Part shown: positions 42,345 to 50,047 of the stretch, in pieces
Layout of the letters: every line of letters begins with the position of its first letter
Position numbering within the stretch: the first letter of the stretch is position 1
NCBI RefSeq assembly: GCF_008831545.1
Contig: NZ_CP044523.1
Span: 3,410,001 to 3,474,000 of the forward strand
Source: Halorussus halophilus
Lineage (GTDB): Archaea > Halobacteriota > Halobacteria > Halobacteriales > Haladaptataceae
Reading direction: 5' to 3'
Length of the DNA: 64,000 bases
The notes under the pieces: model-generated
Told to the model about the DNA's origin: nothing
Databases searched by the model: none
Seen by the model: only the letters and a program-made list of their open reading frames with translations
Translations under genes and position numbers: made by a program

Positions 42345-43604
42345 CTACTCTCCGAGATGTTCCAGCACGCCCTCGGTGTCGGCCGGAACCGGTTCGGGGT
42401 CCGCACCGGCGGCCGCCGCGGCGTCGGGATCTTTCAGCAAGTGACCGGTCGTCAGGCAGACGACCTGCTCCTCACTCCCAATCTCGCCCGACTCGCGGAG
42501 TTTCCGGAGTCCCGCGACGGAGGCCGCGCTGGCAGGTTCGACGCCGACGCCATCCCGTGCGAGTGCGCGCTGGGCGTCGGTAATCTCTTCGTCGGAGACT
42601 GCCACCGCAGTCCCACCGGTCTCTCGAATCCCCGGTAGTGCCTTCGGCGCGTTGACTGGGTTGCCGATTCGGATGGCGGTCGCGCGGGTCTCGACTTCGT
42701 CCCAGCGCCGAACTTCGTCGTTGCCCTCCTCGATGGCTTCGACCATGGGGGCCGCGCCCTCGGCCTGTACGCCGGTCAGGGTCGGTACTTCTTCGACCGA
42801 CAACTCCCCGGCCGCGACGAGTTCTCTGAACGCCTTGTAGAGCGCCGCGGTGTTGCCCGCGTTGCCCACGGGGAGGACGATTCGGTCCGGCAGGTCGCCG
42901 GTCTGGTCCCGAAACTGCTCGATAATTTCGAGGCCGATGGTCTTCTGGCCCTCCAGTCGGAAGGGGTTCAGCGAGTTGAGAAGGTACGCTTCCCCGCGCT
43001 CGGCGAGGTCCGAGACGATGTCGAGACAGGCGTCGAAGTTGCCATCGACTTCCAGAATCCGCGCGCCGTGGAGACTTGCTTGCGCGACCTTTCCGGCGGC
43101 GACTTTTCCGGCAGGAAGCAGGACGAGAACTTCAGTGCCCGCTCGCGCGCCGTAGCAGGCCAGCGCCGCGCTCGTGTTGCCAGTCGAGGCGCAGGCGAGA
43201 CGACCGACGCCCAGTTCCTCGGCGACTCTCACGCCGACGGTCATGCCTCTGTCTTTGAAACTTCCCGTCGGGTTCATGCCCTCGTGTTTGACTCTGAGGT
43301 CGGCCACGCCGACTTCGTCCTCGATGGTCGGGACAGCGTAGAGTGGCGTGTTGCCCTCTTCGATGCTGACGCCTGCGTCGAAGGGAAGCGCGTCGGCGTA
43401 GCGCCAGACGCCAGTTCCCTCGAACTCGTCGAACGTCGGATGCTCGTCGTAGCGAACTTCCAGCAGGCCGTCACAGTCGGGACAGCGATACCGGACTTCT
43501 TCGAACGGCGCGCCCATCCACTCACACTCGATGCAGGCCAACCAGACGCCGTCGTCGGCGACTGCGGGGGCTTCCGAACGGTCCCCAGACAAATCGAGAC
43601 TCAT
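42345..43604 (-). CDS. thrC: Threonine synthase
   Basis: ThrC converts O-phosphohomoserine to threonine with PLP. The 419-residue protein begins with a zinc-ribbon extension (CIECEW and CPDCDG, about residues 24-45) found in archaeal/plant-type threonine synthases. The PLP lysine lies in MNPTGSFKDRGM near residue 117 and the phosphate loop in PVGNAGNTAALYKA. No other threonine gene is adjacent. TATA-like GACTTTTACC lies about 27 bp upstream. Confidence 0.93.
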   Translation of the reverse strand: MSLDLSGDRSEAPAVADDGVWLACIECEWMGAPFEEVRYRCPDCDGLLEVRYDEHPTFDEFEGTGVWRYADALPFDAGVSIEEGNTPLYAVPTIEDEVGVADLRVKHEGMNPTGSFKDRGMTVGVRVAEELGVGRLACASTGNTSAALACYGARAGTEVLVLLPAGKVAAGKVAQASLHGARILEVDGNFDACLDIVSDLAERGEAYLLNSLNPFRLEGQKTIGLEIIEQFRDQTGDLPDRIVLPVGNAGNTAALYKAFRELVAAGELSVEEVPTLTGVQAEGAAPMVEAIEEGNDEVRRWDEVETRATAIRIGNPVNAPKALPGIRETGGTAVAVSDEEITDAQRALARDGVGVEPASAASVAGLRKLRESGEIGSEEQVVCLTTGHLLKDPDAAAAAGADPEPVPADTEGVLEHLGE

Positions 43605-43773
43605 CGTTCTGCGGGAGGGTAGCGACGGGTAAAAGTCAGTGGGTTAGTGGTAGTATTGCGACTGTGACGCTCTAACACGAGTTGGAAAAGGTCTAATAGA
43701 GATTCAGATGGGTAAACTCAGGCAGGACCGTTCAAATCGGGCGTCGAAAGAAAAAGCTGTCCGAATTCTTGCC

Positions 43774-43797
43774 CATATATCTTTGCACTGTGTGCAA
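43774..43797 (+). promoter_or_regulatory. TATA box followed by perfect palindrome (candidate operator)
   Basis: CATATATC at 43774-43781 is followed directly by TTGCAC-tgt-GTGCAA (43783-43797), a perfect 6-3-6 inverted repeat. Transcription would begin about 43804, some 48 nt before the ATG at 43852. A protein bound there would block the promoter, so this is a candidate repressor site for the small membrane protein gene. Confidence 0.5.
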
Positions 43798-43851
43798 CCC
43801 GCCGCACGCGCGCCGAACGGCCATCTTCACGTCCGTCGTAGCTATCACTGC

Positions 43852-44313
43852 ATGTCCTCAGAGACCACGACAGCGGCCGGAACGGCGACTCGAACGACCG
43901 CGTTGAAAGGCGGTGTCCTCGCGGGACTCCTTGGCGGAGTCGCGATGGGTGTGATGCTCACCACCCAGATGAACCCAGTAATCAGCAAGGCCATCCCAGC
44001 GATGTACGGCCTCAGCGGCATCGCCGCAGGATGGGTCGTTCACCTCTTCCACGCGCTCGTCCTCGGCGTCGTCTTCGCGGCCATTGCAAGCTCACTGAAC
44101 ATCGATTCCACGGCCAAGAGCGTCGGTCTCGGCGTCGGCTTCGGTCTGCTCACGTGGGCCGTCCTCGCAGTCCTCGTGATGCCCATCTGGCTCGGTGCCG
44201 TGGGCTTCCCGAACGCGCCTGACGTTCCGAACGTCAGTTCGAAGAGCTTCGTGGGCCACGTCGTCTACGGCCTCGTTCTCGGCGTCGTCTTCCCCTACGT
44301 CGAGACCCTCTGA
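43852..44313 (+). CDS. DUF6789-like small membrane protein (intact copy)
   Basis: This 153-residue protein has four hydrophobic helices and glycine-rich motifs (GGVLAGLLGGVAMGVML, AGWVVHLFHALVLGVV, VMPIWLGAVGFPNAPDVPN, GHVVYGLVLGVVF). It resembles, from memory, family DUF6789. A paralogue with the same motifs, now broken, lies at 47347. Function unknown; location is the cytoplasmic membrane. The start is set at ATG 43852, after a Thr-rich polar N-terminus; the frame upstream lacks such character. Confidence 0.75.
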   Translation: MSSETTTAAGTATRTTALKGGVLAGLLGGVAMGVMLTTQMNPVISKAIPAMYGLSGIAAGWVVHLFHALVLGVVFAAIASSLNIDSTAKSVGLGVGFGLLTWAVLAVLVMPIWLGAVGFPNAPDVPNVSSKSFVGHVVYGLVLGVVFPYVETL

Positions 44314-44314
44314 A

Positions 44315-45331
44315 TTAGAGCGCCAGCACCAACGCTTCTCCGTCTCGCTCGAACGTCGTGCCGAACGGTTTCGACAGCTTTCGCATCCGCTGTCGAGTCC
44401 ACTCCGCGCCGCCGTCGCTCGCTAGATGGACGGCGCAGTCGTCGATTTCTGTTGGCGTCAGTCGTAGCTCCGTCACTTCCCACTTCCCTTTCTCCTCCAC
44501 TACCACCTCGAACAGAAAGCTCCGGTCGTTTCGAAGCGCGGGGTCTACCGCGTAGTCGTCCACGAAGTCGCCACAGTCGTATAATACGAGCGACCCGTCG
44601 TACACCTCGACTGCCTGAAACACGTGCGCGCTGTGGCCGTGAATCACGTCTACGCCCTGTTCTGTGAGCCAGTGGGCGAGTTCGCTGAAGTGGCGCGGCG
44701 GCGCTTCGACCATGTTCGGTCCCCAGTGGAGCGAGGCGACGAGCAGGTCGGGGTCAGACTCCTTGGCACTGGCCAACTGCTCGGCCAGCACCGCTCGACT
44801 CCCTGTTTCGTCCCGCGAGTCGAGATACGCAACGCCCGGTTGCTCCGTTTTCGCGGCGAACTCGGGCGTGTTGTCCGTCGCCGAGACGAACGCGACTCGG
44901 AGGTCGTCGTCGCTGTCTGCACTTGTACTGAGTTCGATTTTCGCTGGCTCTCGGGCCTCCGCAAGCGTCTCTCCCGCCCCCGAGCGAGCGATTCCCGCGC
45001 CATCGAGGTGGTCGAGCGTGTCGAGCAGTGCCGTCTCCCCGTAATCCAGCAGATGGTTGTTCGCCAGCGTCGCCCAATCGACGCCCACCGATTCGAGCGC
45101 GGGAACTGCCCACTCCGGATGTGCTCGAAAGTGAAACGGTCGATACGTCCGCGTCCACTGCTTGCCTCGCGTCGAGAGACAGCACTCCAGATTGACGAAC
45201 AAGCCGTCGAGCGAACACAATTGATCGAAGACGTTCCCCCAGACCGCGTTCGCTGGTCTCCTCTCGAATCGCTGTCGCTCGTCCACTAACCGGCCGAGCA
45301 TCACGTCGCCGGTGAAGCCTAGTCGCACCAT
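44315..45331 (-). CDS. CapA family metallophosphatase-like protein
   Basis: This 338-residue protein is of the CapA/PgsA fold (poly-gamma-glutamate synthesis protein, calcineurin-like). The family start MVRLGFTGDVMLGR is at 45331, with metal-binding residues in GDVMLGR, NLE and LANNHLLDYGE near 90, and HGHSAHVFQ near 230. Haloarchaea of some genera make poly-gamma-glutamate, but no capB or capC is here, so the role is open. It is convergent with the membrane-protein gene, the two stops being 1 nt apart. Confidence 0.87.
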   Translation of the reverse strand: MVRLGFTGDVMLGRLVDERQRFERRPANAVWGNVFDQLCSLDGLFVNLECCLSTRGKQWTRTYRPFHFRAHPEWAVPALESVGVDWATLANNHLLDYGETALLDTLDHLDGAGIARSGAGETLAEAREPAKIELSTSADSDDDLRVAFVSATDNTPEFAAKTEQPGVAYLDSRDETGSRAVLAEQLASAKESDPDLLVASLHWGPNMVEAPPRHFSELAHWLTEQGVDVIHGHSAHVFQAVEVYDGSLVLYDCGDFVDDYAVDPALRNDRSFLFEVVVEEKGKWEVTELRLTPTEIDDCAVHLASDGGAEWTRQRMRKLSKPFGTTFERDGEALVLAL

Positions 45332-45694
45332 TCGGTTCCAACCCCCTTCGTTTCGTTTGGAGACCACCGGGCTTCTATCTGTCTGCCGGGAGGGTTCGAC
45401 CCGACGAATCGCTGCGTACGATAGCAATCACTCGAAAGCTAATCGCTCGTCGCTTCGTCAAGCAAGGCGGCAGAGTGAACGTCGAAGATGGCCTCGCCGA
45501 TATCACATCAGTGAGAAGATACTACCGGGCAACGTCGTCTCGGGAGCAACCACGCAACGACTGCTCGGGTCGCTCCGATTTAGTCTGGATAGCGAATTGC
45601 GCACCACGAGCAACTCGTGTTGTAGGCTCGTTCGAGACTCTCAGCGTCTGTGTCGGCCCAACGTACGAACTGAAGTCTACTATGGAGAAGAGAT
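45332..45694. other. Gap with ORB-like motif, no convincing gene
   Basis: The ORFs here lack recognisable domains and have atypical, lower-GC composition. The only structured signal is an ORB-like motif at 45340-45363 beside the CapA-like start. The rest shows nothing I can support and could be decayed DNA. Confidence 0.5.
45340..45363 (-). other. ORB-like motif upstream of capA-like gene
   Basis: The minus strand reads CTCCAAACGAAACGAAGGGG followed by GTT, matching the ORB form in CTCCA and GAAACGAAGGGG. Confidence 0.5.
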
Positions 45695-45985
45695 TTACTG
45701 GGATTTCTCCTTCGTCATTCGCCAGTACAGATACTGCTCGAACAGTGGAGACGTATTATCGTGGCCACACTCCGGACAGTCTAATCCCGCAACGTTGTTG
45801 ACTCCGACCGGCACGTCGAATCCGCAGTCGTTCCGACAGGTGATGGTGTCATATCGGTTACTTACTTCCGCGAGCACGTCGTCGTAATGGTTGTTTACCA
45901 AATGTGTTCTCGCTTCCTGCTTGAATGGCTCCAACGTCTCGGACTCCACGTTCGAATCGCAAAAATCACAATCAATTCGAAACAT
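45695..45985 (-). CDS. Zinc-finger protein coupled to HalOD1 gene
   Basis: This 96-residue protein has an N-terminal C2H2-like segment (FRIDCDFCDSN and, further on, ARTHLVNNH) and a C-terminal ribbon (CRNDCGF and CPECGHDN). It could bind two zinc ions. The ATG at 45985 overlaps the end of the HalOD1 gene by 14 nt, so translation is probably coupled. Composition is lower in GC than the surrounding genome. Function unknown; DNA binding is possible. Confidence 0.68.
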   Translation of the reverse strand: MFRIDCDFCDSNVESETLEPFKQEARTHLVNNHYDDVLAEVSNRYDTITCRNDCGFDVPVGVNNVAGLDCPECGHDNTSPLFEQYLYWRMTKEKSQ

Positions 45986-46319
45986 TCGCTCTAGAAGCTT
46001 TCTCGCTAAGAGTGATGGTTTCGGTGCCATCAGTCGTGATGTGATACCCCTCGTAATCGAAGGAAACAGTGCCACTCGTGTGAGTTACTCCCGTATCGGT
46101 GGACGAACGAAACAGCGAGTTCAGGGCTTCCGTGTCGATTCTCGAAAAGAGTGGTACCAACTTCGATTGGTCCGTTTCTCTCTCGGTCCGCACAGCACGA
46201 ACGACAGCTTCAGTAACCGCTTCATCGGACTGTATTAGGTATTCTTCCCTCTCCCCTTCTTGCGTCTGTGTATTGGCTGTTTTCGACTGTTTAGTTTCAG
46301 TTGCGTTTGAACCCGTCAT
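45972..46319 (-). CDS. HalOD1 output-domain protein
   Basis: This 115-residue protein has a haloarchaeal output domain 1 at residues about 35-110, recognisable by EAVVRAVRTERETD, SRIDTEALNSLF and GTVSFDYEGYHITTD. HalOD1 is often fused to response-regulator receivers; here it is alone after a Q/T-rich N-terminus. It is probably a signalling or gene-control module. TATA-like CTTACATAG lies about 27 bp upstream. It overlaps the following zinc-finger gene. Confidence 0.82.
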   Translation of the reverse strand: MTGSNATETKQSKTANTQTQEGEREEYLIQSDEAVTEAVVRAVRTERETDQSKLVPLFSRIDTEALNSLFRSSTDTGVTHTSGTVSFDYEGYHITTDGTETITLSEKASRANVSN

Positions 46320-46404
46320 CGGAAATCATAGCTCGTTACTATGTAAGGGCGTAAACCGATTGAGTTCCCGAACCGCATATGCAGGTCTTATAAGTAGGGT
46401 GAGG

Positions 46405-47049
46405 TCACTCGATGTCCAACGTATCACCGATGAGGTTACTATTCCCTCGTCGCAATCGGTCGGTGAACGATTGGCGTGAGATGCCGATTTCCGCGGCCAA
46501 CTCTTCGAGATTGGTTTGTGCAGGAACCTCGTAGTACCCGTTGTTGTACGCTAATAGTAAGGCTTCGCGCTGGTCCGACGTGAGACTGTATTGCCCCTTA
46601 TTGTTTGCTTCACCGACCGAATGAAGACGGGTTAACTCGACACGGATGTCGTGGGCCGTACAGTACTGCTGGAAGTTCTTTATCTGGTCGTTTACTTCCG
46701 CACGGAACTCGAACTCCCAATTCTCCTGCGTTCCGGTCGCGGCAAGTAGCGTGAGATCCGAATCTATGATTCCAGTGAGGACGCCTTCGGTGTTGATGTC
46801 CCAGTCGGCACGAAACAATCCCTGTTCGCCAAGGTCGTCGATGACGGTGAACGAATCTAACGCTCCCTGGTCTTCGAGCGTCTTCTGAACGCGTTCGACG
46901 GGCACGTTTCGCACCCAGAAATACGGCAAGATAGCTTTCTTCGTAGGGACGACGCGCTCGATTTCGATAGTCACGTCCGGAATCGCATCGAAAATACCCC
47001 CGAGAGGGAAATCCTCGGACGGAATTGAAAATTCGGCGATGATTGCCAT
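46405..47049 (-). CDS. HTH_10 transcriptional regulator (accessory type)
   Basis: This 214-residue regulator has a bat-type N-terminal region (about 1-150) and an HTH_10 domain (YSLTSDQREALLLAYNNGYYEVP, then LAAEIGISRQSFTDRLRRG). Codon composition is clearly AT-richer than core genes, hinting at acquisition. Leaderless start ATG 47049 fits CATAATAG at 47073-47080 (plus strand), 27 bp upstream. Targets unknown; the HalOD1 pair downstream and the broken membrane gene divergent from it are candidates. Confidence 0.85.
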   Translation of the reverse strand: MAIIAEFSIPSEDFPLGGIFDAIPDVTIEIERVVPTKKAILPYFWVRNVPVERVQKTLEDQGALDSFTVIDDLGEQGLFRADWDINTEGVLTGIIDSDLTLLAATGTQENWEFEFRAEVNDQIKNFQQYCTAHDIRVELTRLHSVGEANNKGQYSLTSDQREALLLAYNNGYYEVPAQTNLEELAAEIGISRQSFTDRLRRGNSNLIGDTLDIE

Positions 47050-47346
47050 GCTTAGCTAACGACTTCATCCTCCATAATAGTGTCCAACGTGTGATTCGAG
47101 AGTCCCAGCTACTCTGTTCACTCGCTGACCGTCCTGCTCTTATCGGAATCGACATCTCTTGACAGCGATTAGATAGGTTGTGCTATCACGGTGGAGAGCT
47201 TACCTGCACGAACTTTTTGTTCGACTACGTGGCAGGCCTCGATAGAGAGTAATCGAACGTAGTCGCTCTGTAAGTCTTCGTTGTCGCTCTGAACGTCTCG
47301 AAACGAACGTCGTTGTTTTTCTCGCTCCACAGCGTCACAGAGTGAC

Positions 47347-47857
47347 ATGGCAGAGACTGAAACCGGAGTCCAACGAGAGACGGCCCTCCAGAACCGCTGG
47401 GTCAGCGGTGCCGTCGGCGGACTCGTCGGCGGCATCATCTTCGGACTGCTGATACAGTTCGTGATGGGTATCATGCCCGTCATCGGGGCGCTGTACGGTG
47501 TCGAGAGTCTCGTCGCGGGATGGGTCGCTCACCTCTTCCACAGCGTGGTGTTCGGTCTGACAGCGTGGTGTTCGGTCTGACAGCGTGGTGTTCGGTCTGG
47601 TCTACGCCGCTGTCGTGGGCGTGCCGAGTCTGTCGCAGTACGCCACCAAAGAGACGACCGGCGCGGCCCTCGGGGCGGCCTACGGCGTCGTCCTCTGGTT
47701 CGTCGCCGCCGGGTTCGTCATGCCAATCTGGCTCGACGCCGTGGGGTTCTCGAACCCACCGCCAGTTCCGAACCTCAGCGCGATGAGTCTCGTGGGTCAT
47801 CTCGTCTACGGGGTCCTCCTCGGCGCACTCTTCGCCACGATGAGTCAGCGACGCTAA
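47347..47857 (+). pseudogene. DUF6789-like membrane protein gene, frameshifted by tandem repeats
   Basis: This paralogue of the gene at 43852 shares AGWVAHLFH, VMPIWLDAVGFSNPPPVPN and GHLVYGVLLGALF. Reading from ATG 47347, the frame stops at TGA 47578-47580 within three perfect 20-bp repeats (47540-47599); the rest continues in another frame to 47857. Removing two of the three copies (40 bp) restores one 156-codon ORF through HSVVFGLVYAAVVG. The gene is therefore inactive in this clone, but could revert by repeat loss. The 296-bp gap before it contains only the HTH_10 promoter and no convincing gene. Confidence 0.85.
47540..47599. repeat. Perfect 3 x 20-bp tandem repeat
   Basis: The unit ACAGCGTGGTGTTCGGTCTG occurs three times without mismatch (47540-47559, 47560-47579, 47580-47599). 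One copy would keep the membrane-protein frame. Two copies add 20 bp and shift it; three or more bring in the TGA stop. Confidence 0.95.
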
Positions 47858-47873
47858 AATCCGATTTTCTGGG

Positions 47874-48863
47874 TTACTTCGCATCCAGCAGATGTGCTAA
47901 CAGTGCCTTCTGGGTGTGCATGCGGTTCTCCGCTTGACTCCAGACGACGGCGCTCTCGCTCTCCAGCACGCCGCCCGTAATCTCTTCGCCGCGATGGGCG
48001 GGCAGACAGTGCATGACGATTGGGTCGTCTGCGGATTCGAGCAACTCCGCGTTCACCTGATAGCCGTCGAAGTCGCCGAGTTTCGCCTCCCGCTCGTCTT
48101 CTTGGCCCATGCTGACCCACACGTCGGTGTACACCACGTCGGCGTCCGTGACTGCTTCCTCGGGGTCGTGAGTAACTTCCGGAGCATCACCTTCGCCGTC
48201 ACTGTATTCGGCGGCACGCGCCAGAACCTCCTCGTCTGGCTCGTACCCTTCCGGCGTGGCCATCGTCAACTCGACGCCGGTCATCGCACACCCGACCGCG
48301 AACGACTGGGCGACGTTGTTGCCGTCGCCGACCCACGCGGCGGTCACGTCCTCGAACCCGCCGAACTGCTCGTAGATAGTGAACAGGTCCGCCAGCGTCT
48401 GGCAGGGGTGGGCGTCGTCGGAGAGTCCGTTGACGACCGGCACCGTCGCGTACTCGGCCATCGTCTCGATGGCTTCGTGGTCGAAGACGCGGGCCATCAC
48501 GGCATCGACGTACCGCGAGAGGACGCGGGCGGTGTCCGAGACTGGTTCCCCGCGGTCCAAGTGCGTGTTCTGCGGGCCGAGGAAGACGGCGTGGCCGCCC
48601 AGTTGAGTCATCCCCGCTTCGAAGGAGACGCGCGTTCTGGTGCTGGGTTTCTCGAAGAGCATCCCCAAACTCTTGTTCGGCAGGACGGCGTGGCTCTCCC
48701 CCTCGTAGTGCGCCTGCTTCAACTCGGCGGCAGTCGAGAGGACTTCCGCAAGGCCGTCTTCTCCGATGTCGTCCACGTCGAGGAAGTGGTTCGGTTGGTG
48801 GTCGTTGGTCGGTGGAATCGTCGGTTCGGTCGAATCGTCGTTCTGGGTCGCGTACTTGCTCAT
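47874..48863 (-). CDS. argF: Ornithine carbamoyltransferase
   Basis: ArgF forms citrulline from ornithine and carbamoyl phosphate. The 329-residue protein has the carbamoyl-phosphate motif STRTRVSF near residue 73 and the ornithine-side motif HCLPAHRGEE near 280. The ATG at 48863 overlaps the stop of the lysK-type gene by 4 nt; the longer upstream frame is an artefact. It is the last gene of the lysW-to-argF operon. Confidence 0.95.
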   Translation of the reverse strand: MSKYATQNDDSTEPTIPPTNDHQPNHFLDVDDIGEDGLAEVLSTAAELKQAHYEGESHAVLPNKSLGMLFEKPSTRTRVSFEAGMTQLGGHAVFLGPQNTHLDRGEPVSDTARVLSRYVDAVMARVFDHEAIETMAEYATVPVVNGLSDDAHPCQTLADLFTIYEQFGGFEDVTAAWVGDGNNVAQSFAVGCAMTGVELTMATPEGYEPDEEVLARAAEYSDGEGDAPEVTHDPEEAVTDADVVYTDVWVSMGQEDEREAKLGDFDGYQVNAELLESADDPIVMHCLPAHRGEEITGGVLESESAVVWSQAENRMHTQKALLAHLLDAK

Positions 48864-50047
48864 GATTGCAGGTCGGTGGCGACGGATTCGAGGACGCTCG
48901 TCGCGCGCTCGAACTCGTCGAGGTCGAGGTGTTCGTTCGGTGCGTGGTCCAACTCGGAGTCGCCGGGACCGTAGGTCGCCATCGGGCAGTCCCACGTTCC
49001 GGCGTAGAGGTTCATGTCGCTGGTTCCGGTCTTGCGTAGTAGTCGAGGGTCGCCCCCGACTCGTCGAATCCCGACTCGGAACGCTCGCGCGACCTCGGTC
49101 CGCGGACTCTCCATCACCGGGGGAATCGGTTCGGCCCACTCGACCTCGCCACTCGACAATTCAGTCTCCACGAGTCCCTGAATCGATTCGGCCGTCTCGC
49201 TCGGCGGAATCCGGAACTGCACACCGACGGTCGCTTCGACCGAAAGACCGTCTTTGGCGGTGCCACCCGAGAACTCGACGGGTTTGGCCGTCACCTGCTC
49301 GAAGATGGACGTGTCATCGTACGTCCCAGTGGTGTCGAACTTCGATTCGAGCCGTTGCCACCACGCCATCGCCTCCTGAAGCGCGTTCGCCTCCGGGCGC
49401 GAGGTGTGCACCGAGTCCGTGCTGACGGTGTACTCTCCGGCCAGAAAACCACGGTAGCCGAGCGTGATTCCGTCCGTGCCGGAGGGTTCGCCGTTCACCA
49501 CGGCGTCGGGTGCCTCGCGGTCCTCCACGAGGTAGCGCGCGCCGCGGGAGTCCGTTTCCTCGCCGACGACACCGACGAAACTGACGCCCGTCCTGACGGC
49601 CGCGACGGCCATCGCGGCGAGCGGTCCCGTGGCATCGACGCTCCCGCGGCCCCAGAGTACTCCGGCGGTTTCTTCTCGCGGGCCTTGCCCGCTCGAACGG
49701 CCCGAGGCGCGTCGCGCCTCGCTGTCACCGCCTTCGTCTCGTTGCTCCTGCGGAGCAACGCGAACCGGAATCTCGCCGGGCACCGTATCGACGTGCGAAG
49801 TCAACAGCACCGAGTCGTCACCGGGTGCGCGAACGTTGCCCACCTCGTCTATCCAGACCTCGCGGTCGTGAGTCTCGAAGAAGGCCGCAAGCCGCTCGGC
49901 GGCCTCCTGTTCCTCGCCGGTGGGCGACGGAATCGACACGAGGTCCACGAGCAACTCTTGGGCTTCCTCGTCGCCGACGTTCTGGCCGCCGACCGTCTCG
50001 CGCTCGGTTGCACTCGCGCTCAGGTCGCCCTCCGCGTCCGAGGTCAT
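48860..50047 (-). CDS. [LysW]-ornithine/lysine hydrolase (LysK/ArgE-like)
   Basis: This 395-residue M20-family metallopeptidase releases ornithine (or lysine) from the LysW carrier. Metal-binding motifs are TSHVDTVPGE near residue 83, RGSVDATGPL near 134, and GEETDSRG near 165. Between IPVRVAP and GVLWGRG is an unusual charged stretch of about 30 residues that coincides with two perfect DNA palindromes (49703-49721, 49741-49759); it looks like an in-frame insertion of the repeat family seen at 2.04 kb. Start and stop overlap neighbours by 4 nt. Confidence 0.9.
   Translation of the reverse strand: MTSDAEGDLSASATERETVGGQNVGDEEAQELLVDLVSIPSPTGEEQEAAERLAAFFETHDREVWIDEVGNVRAPGDDSVLLTSHVDTVPGEIPVRVAPQEQRDEGGDSEARRASGRSSGQGPREETAGVLWGRGSVDATGPLAAMAVAAVRTGVSFVGVVGEETDSRGARYLVEDREAPDAVVNGEPSGTDGITLGYRGFLAGEYTVSTDSVHTSRPEANALQEAMAWWQRLESKFDTTGTYDDTSIFEQVTAKPVEFSGGTAKDGLSVEATVGVQFRIPPSETAESIQGLVETELSSGEVEWAEPIPPVMESPRTEVARAFRVGIRRVGGDPRLLRKTGTSDMNLYAGTWDCPMATYGPGDSELDHAPNEHLDLDEFERATSVLESVATDLQS
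49672..49759. repeat. Palindromic repeat element inside the lysK-type gene
   Basis: The segment carries the linker cttct...ccttgcccgctcg (49672-49695), similar to 2057-2082. It also holds a perfect 9-bp palindrome CGAGGCGCG around T (49703-49721) and an 8-bp stem GTTGCTCC around TGC (49741-49759). It encodes the charged insertion without breaking the frame. Confidence 0.6.

Noticed and set aside
45475-45801. 108-codon plus-strand ORF in the 45.3-45.7 kb gap
   Set aside because: Overlaps the zinc-finger gene on the other strand and shows no motif, hydrophobic pattern or promoter; could be decayed DNA.
47169-47348. 59-codon minus-strand ORF upstream of the broken membrane-protein gene
   Set aside because: It ends its upstream side exactly in the divergent start codon, has no TATA box free of that gene and no recognisable domain.
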